A stretch of 9,064 nucleotides of DNA, from NCBI GenBank assembly GCA_005789975.1, contig SXWC01000060.1, positions 1-9,064 of the forward strand, given 5' to 3'. A program made the translations under genes and the position numbers. Every line of letters begins with the position of its first letter. Positions within the stretch are counted from its first letter, which is position 1. Under the pieces are notes generated by a model. It had not been told where the DNA came from. It did not search any database and saw nothing but the letters and a program-made list of their open reading frames with translations. This stretch comes from Planctomycetaceae bacterium. Its GTDB lineage: Bacteria; Planctomycetota; Planctomycetia; Pirellulales; UBA1268. Positions 6,335 to 9,064 of this stretch are shown one piece after another.

Positions 6335-7600
6335 TCAGTCGGCCGCGATCGCGACGGCCACCGCCTGGCCTGTCGTGCAGACGTTGACCGCCACGGCGGT
6401 CGGCGGCCGGCCCGCGAGCGGCCGCCCGTGGACGACATTCACGGGGCACTCAGGATCGGGCGTTTCGTAGTTGCGGGTGGGAGGCACGAGCCCCGCGGCC
6501 AGCCCCGCCACGCTGGCGATCATCTCCACCACGCCACCGCCGGCGCCGAGATGGCCGAACGATCCCTTGGGGGCGGTGACGGGCACGTCGCCGAGTTCGG
6601 CCGTGATCGCCGCCGCCTCGGCCCGGTCCATGCCGACCGTGCCCAGCCCATGGGCATTGACGTGGCCGACGTCGGCGGCGGCCAGACCGGCCTGCCGGCA
6701 GACCTCCCGGATCGCCTGCCGCAGTGAAGCACCCGTCACGCCCGTGCGGCGGGCTCTGGACTCGCACCGCGCGGCGGTGGCGAGGACGCGGCCGAGGATC
6801 GCCGCCCCGCGGCGCTCGGCGTGTTCCCGTGACTCGAGCACAACGGCCCCCGCCCCTTCGCCGTTGACGAGGCCGTCGCGGTCGCGATCGAACGGCCGGC
6901 TCGCGGCCCGGCAGTCGTCCGTGCGGTGCGAGAGCTGGGCCGTGCTCCGGGCCACCAGCGCCGTCGGATGGAGCCGACAGCCGGTGCCGCCGGCGAGCAT
7001 CACGTCGGCCCAGCCGCGGCGGATCATGCTCGCCGCCTCGCCGACGGCGAGGAGCCCGGAGACGTCGCCGAGCACGATCGAGTTGTTGGGGCCGCGGGCC
7101 TCGTGCGCGATTGCGACGTGCGACGCGGTCATGTTGGGCAGGTGCTTGAGCAGCCAGAGCGGATGCACCTCCTGCTGGATCGCCTCGGCCCAGAGCGAGT
7201 AGTCGAACGTGCCGTCGCGCGAGGCGCGGCGGTAGGTGCCCTCGAGGTCTTCGAGGTCGGCGTAGATCATGTCGCTTCCGAACACGATGCCGAAGCGTTC
7301 GGTGGTGACCGAGCCCGGGGTGATGCGGGCGTCGGCGAGGGCGAGATCGGCGGCGGTGAAGCCGAGTTGGATGTCCCGGCTCATCACCTTCAGGCTTTTC
7401 CGCGGCCGGACATGGAGCTTGGCGTCGAAGTCGTCGATCTGGCCACCGAAGCGGACGCTGAGCCCGGAGGCGTCGAACAGGGTCAGCGGGCGGATGCCGC
7501 TCTCCCCAGTCACCAGCGCCTTCCAGAAGGGCTCGCGGCCGATGCCGATCGGGCTGACGACGCCGATGCCGGTGATGACGATGTCGTGGGGCGAACGCAT
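6335..7600 (-). CDS. KS2: ketoacyl-synthase-fold protein with Asp in place of the catalytic Cys
   Basis: A 421-aa paralogue of KS1, sharing roughly half its residues by eye, including RPRKSLKVMSR, PLWLLK and ARGPNN. Aligned ungapped with FabF over the elbow, Asp179 replaces the nucleophilic Cys. Unlike KS1, it keeps both histidines: His317 in HVNAHG and His350 in GSFGHLGAGGG; Lys345 is also present. The C-terminal gating loop is replaced by VCTTGQAVA. With His-His kept it could still decarboxylate malonyl-ACP as KSQ domains do, though those carry Gln; this is inference. ATG 7600 places VITGIG at the N-terminus; no Shine-Dalgarno is seen. It lies 60 bases behind the nuclease gene on the same strand and may be cotranscribed with it. 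Its 3' end converges on the outer-membrane gene. Confidence 0.9.
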   Translation of the reverse strand: MRSPHDIVITGIGVVSPIGIGREPFWKALVTGESGIRPLTLFDASGLSVRFGGQIDDFDAKLHVRPRKSLKVMSRDIQLGFTAADLALADARITPGSVTTERFGIVFGSDMIYADLEDLEGTYRRASRDGTFDYSLWAEAIQQEVHPLWLLKHLPNMTASHVAIAHEARGPNNSIVLGDVSGLLAVGEAASMIRRGWADVMLAGGTGCRLHPTALVARSTAQLSHRTDDCRAASRPFDRDRDGLVNGEGAGAVVLESREHAERRGAAILGRVLATAARCESRARRTGVTGASLRQAIREVCRQAGLAAADVGHVNAHGLGTVGMDRAEAAAITAELGDVPVTAPKGSFGHLGAGGGVVEMIASVAGLAAGLVPPTRNYETPDPECPVNVVHGRPLAGRPPTAVAVNVCTTGQAVAVAIAAD

Positions 7601-7660
7601 GGGGATGACGCTAAACCAGCGGGAGGGAAGTCGAAAGGGGCGGCTGCGAACCCGCGGGCT

Positions 7661-8221
7661 TCACCGGGGCCGCGGCTGGGTGTGGCTGGGGTGCAGTTGC
7701 CGCCACTGCGACGGCGGCAGGGGCCGCGGATCGGCCCAGAGGCCGCGGCGTGCCCGGCGGGCCGCCGACTCCGCCGCGATCAGCTCCTCGTCGTCAACGA
7801 AGCCGGTGAAGGCCCAGGCCCAGCCGTCGGCGACCATTTCGCGGTTGACGTCCCGGTCGTCGATGAGCAGCGTGCCGAGCAGCCGGCCGTGCTGGTCTCG
7901 GGCGTCGCCCTCCACGCGAACCCGGCCGCCGGAGAGTTTCGCGACCAGGGCCGCGCGGGCTGCCCCGCCGCCGGGCTGGTCGAGTTCCGGGGCGTCGATG
8001 TTTTGCATGCGGATCCGCACGCGGCGGCCCTCGGTGTCGAGGCAGGTGACGGTGTCGCCGTCGTTGACGGCTTCCACACGCCAGGCGGGCCTTCCCTGGC
8101 GGTCGGTCACCGGGCACATCGGCGCGGTGGCCGCCACCACCGCCGAGACGATCGCCGCGATCACGACATACCAGGCTCGCAGGCGGCGGGGCAGCCCGCG
8201 TGGAGGGGGCGGAAACCTCAT
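7661..8221 (-). CDS. Membrane-anchored staphylococcal-nuclease homologue (thermonuclease)
   Basis: A 186-aa protein that would cut nucleic acids with calcium outside the cytoplasm. A basic lead (RRLRAW) and hydrophobic helix (about 17-33) give a signal anchor or signal peptide. The SNase fold follows. NDGDT (53-57) supplies Asp54 and Asp56, equivalent to Asp19 and Asp21. RMQNIDAPE (71-79) supplies Arg71, Asp76 and Glu79, equivalent to Arg35, Asp40 and Glu43. DQHGR (109-113) supplies Arg113, equivalent to Arg87. Thr41 of the staphylococcal enzyme is Ala77. The active site thus looks intact. The C-terminal tail is rich in Pro, His and Arg. ATG 8221 starts the signal region; an upstream in-frame ATG at 8332 would add 37 Arg-rich residues and seems less likely, though neither has a clear Shine-Dalgarno. 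KS2 follows 60 bases downstream. Confidence 0.88.
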   Translation of the reverse strand: MRFPPPPRGLPRRLRAWYVVIAAIVSAVVAATAPMCPVTDRQGRPAWRVEAVNDGDTVTCLDTEGRRVRIRMQNIDAPELDQPGGGAARAALVAKLSGGRVRVEGDARDQHGRLLGTLLIDDRDVNREMVADGWAWAFTGFVDDEELIAAESAARRARRGLWADPRPLPPSQWRQLHPSHTQPRPR

Positions 8222-8334
8222 GGCGCACCGCCCGGCCCGGCGATCGGCACCGCCGCCGCGACCCGGCGCGTCGATGGTGCGAAGTGCGGAGCCATGGAGC
8301 CGTCTCTTCCAGGAAAGCGTCGCCCTCGCCATCC

Positions 8335-8450
8335 GTGGACGAAGTCATCCATGATGTTTGTCCACTCGAGCGACCGGTGGGAACACCGGGGTCTTCCAGA
8401 GGTCGATGGGCCCCGCATCCCGCACCGGGCGGACGTGTTGCAGGTCCTGC
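8335..8450 (-). repeat. Copy B of the imperfect ~115-bp element behind lptB
   Basis: On the minus strand it begins at the lptB stop codon with GCAGGACCTGC (8450-8440, an interrupted palindrome). GCGGGATGCG (8423-8414) follows, then 48 bases, then the dyad GTGGAC-19 bases-GTCCAC (8365-8335). Copy A (2671-2784) has the same parts in order. Here the terminal dyad is a perfect 6-bp inverted repeat; in copy A it needs one G-U pair. The body contains a further stem, CCGGTG/CACCGG (8374-8389). It fills about half the 228 bases between lptB and the nuclease gene. Confidence 0.6.
8374..8389. terminator. Short hairpin behind lptB, candidate terminator
   Basis: CCGGTG (8374-8379) and CACCGG (8384-8389) form a 6-bp stem with a 4-base loop (GGAA on the plus strand, TTCC on the minus). 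It lies 60 bases after the lptB stop. No T tract follows on the minus strand, so it is at best a weak or non-canonical terminator. Confidence 0.3.
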
Positions 8451-9064
8451 TAAGCGGCGTCGACGCCGGGGCTCTCCCCGAAATAATACTTCTTCGCCTC
8501 GGGGTTGGAGAGGACCTCCTGCGCGGTGCCGTGGCAGAGGACCTTGCCCGCCCGGATCACGTAACTGCGGTCGGTGATCGCGAGCGTCTCCCGCTCCCGG
8601 TGGTCGGTGATCAGGATCGAGATGCCGTCGTCGCGCAGGCCGCGGATGATCTTCTGGATCGAATGGATCGTCACCGGGTCGATGCCCGTGAACGGCTCGT
8701 CGAGCAGGATGATCCGCGGCTGGGTGATCAGGCAGCGGGCGATCTCCAGCCGGCGCTTCTCGCCCCCCGAGATGTAGTGGGCCTTGGAGCGGCGGATCTT
8801 CACGATGTCGAACTGCTCGATGAGCTGATCGCAGCGGCGGCGCCGCTCCTTCGGCGACATGCCGATGAGCTCCATGATGGCCAGCAGATTCTGCTCGACG
8901 GTGAGCTTGCGAAACACGCTCTGTTCCTGGGCCAGGTAGCCCATCCCGCCGTCGCGGGCCCGGCGATACATCGGCCAGCCGGTGATCTCCTCGTCGTCGA
9001 GGAGCACGCGGCCCGAATCGGGAATCACGATCCCGCAGGTCATCCGGAAGCTCGTCGTCTTGCC
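8450..9064 (-). CDS. lptB: LPS-export ABC transporter ATPase LptB, C-terminal 204 residues (cut by the right edge)
   Basis: LptB is the cytoplasmic ATPase that powers the LptFG permease in moving lipopolysaccharide to the outer membrane. The frame enters at 9064 in the Walker A motif (GKTTSF). It continues with the Q-loop (MGYLAQEQSVFRKL), the signature ISGGE (98-102 of the visible part), Walker B IILLDE (118-123) with FTGIDP, and the H-loop LITDHRERETL, whose RETL follows the histidine as in E. coli LptB. The end GTAQEVLSNPEAKKYYFGE also matches the family. The stop is TAG at 8452-8450. The first 35 or so residues are outside the window, so the internal ATG at 9043 is not the start. The repeat copy B begins at its stop. 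Confidence 0.95.
   Translation of the reverse strand, partial: GKTTSFRMTCGIVIPDSGRVLLDDEEITGWPMYRRARDGGMGYLAQEQSVFRKLTVEQNLLAIMELIGMSPKERRRRCDQLIEQFDIVKIRRSKAHYISGGEKRRLEIARCLITQPRIILLDEPFTGIDPVTIHSIQKIIRGLRDDGISILITDHRERETLAITDRSYVIRAGKVLCHGTAQEVLSNPEAKKYYFGESPGVDAA

Noticed and set aside
5028..6449. 473-codon open frame on the minus strand across the outer-membrane gene
   Set aside because: The plus strand has signal peptide, barrel pattern and terminal Trp; the minus frame is featureless and overlaps the KS2 3' end.
7651..7658. CCCGCGGG palindrome between the nuclease and KS2 as operator
   Set aside because: Eight G/C-only bases are expected by chance at this composition and no flanking symmetry extends it.
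8222..8332. 37-residue N-terminal extension of the nuclease from ATG 8332
   Set aside because: The extension is Arg-rich and would bury the signal segment. The start at 8221 is not strongly supported either, so this stays open.
1..9064. CRISPR array, insertion sequence, integron or phage genes
   Set aside because: No regular direct repeats with spacers, no transposase or integrase reading frame and no terminal repeats were seen. The two-copy element is too diverged and has no transposase.

Overview
The window looks like chromosomal DNA of a high-GC (by eye well above 60%) didermic bacterium, most likely a member of the Planctomycetota. The grounds are an outer-membrane beta-barrel resembling the planctomycete BBP7 family, an LptB-type lipopolysaccharide-export ATPase, and several confident starts with no clear Shine-Dalgarno sequence. 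The lineage is an inference from family recognition; no marker gene was searched.

Layout, left to right. (1) The 5' part of thrS (threonyl-tRNA synthetase) runs leftward out of the window, from 1149 to 1. (2) After a divergent gap comes a tRNA-Val(GAC) on the + strand (1315-1388). Thirteen bases later starts KS1, a ketoacyl-synthase-fold protein (1402-2664). (3) A convergent gap rich in hairpins separates KS1 from a leftward NAD(P)-dependent SDR/epimerase (2788-3894). (4) Divergent from the SDR is a small acidic orphan gene (4081-4359), which converges on a small two-helix membrane protein (4370-4639, minus). (5) A rightward BBP7-like outer-membrane protein (4932-6320) converges on KS2, a paralogue of KS1 (6335-7600, minus). 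(6) Upstream of KS2 on the same strand are a membrane-anchored staphylococcal-nuclease homologue (7661-8221) and the 3' part of lptB (8450-9064), which is cut by the right edge.

Two things stand out. First, KS1 and KS2 are full-length thiolase-fold ketosynthase homologues that both lack the nucleophilic cysteine, by an ungapped alignment to E. coli FabF recalled from memory. KS1 has Glu there and has also lost both catalytic histidines (Asn/Asn). KS2 has Asp but keeps both histidines. The C-terminal Gly/Phe-rich gating loop of FabF is absent from both. They may be a decarboxylase-like or chain-length-factor-like pair, or may do something else; the SDR between them could be a partner, but nothing proves it. 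Second, two diverged copies of a roughly 115-bp element (2671-2784 and 8335-8450) lie in the same orientation directly behind the stop codons of two unrelated minus-strand genes (the SDR and lptB). They share an identical 10-mer, a 31-base dyad and near-identical internal spacing. This looks like an interspersed 3'-end repeat or RNA element that I do not recognise.

The remaining genes are housekeeping or envelope functions: translation (thrS, tRNA-Val), lipopolysaccharide export (lptB) and the outer-membrane barrel. No mobile element, CRISPR array or rRNA is visible. No intergenic stretch exceeds 300 bases.
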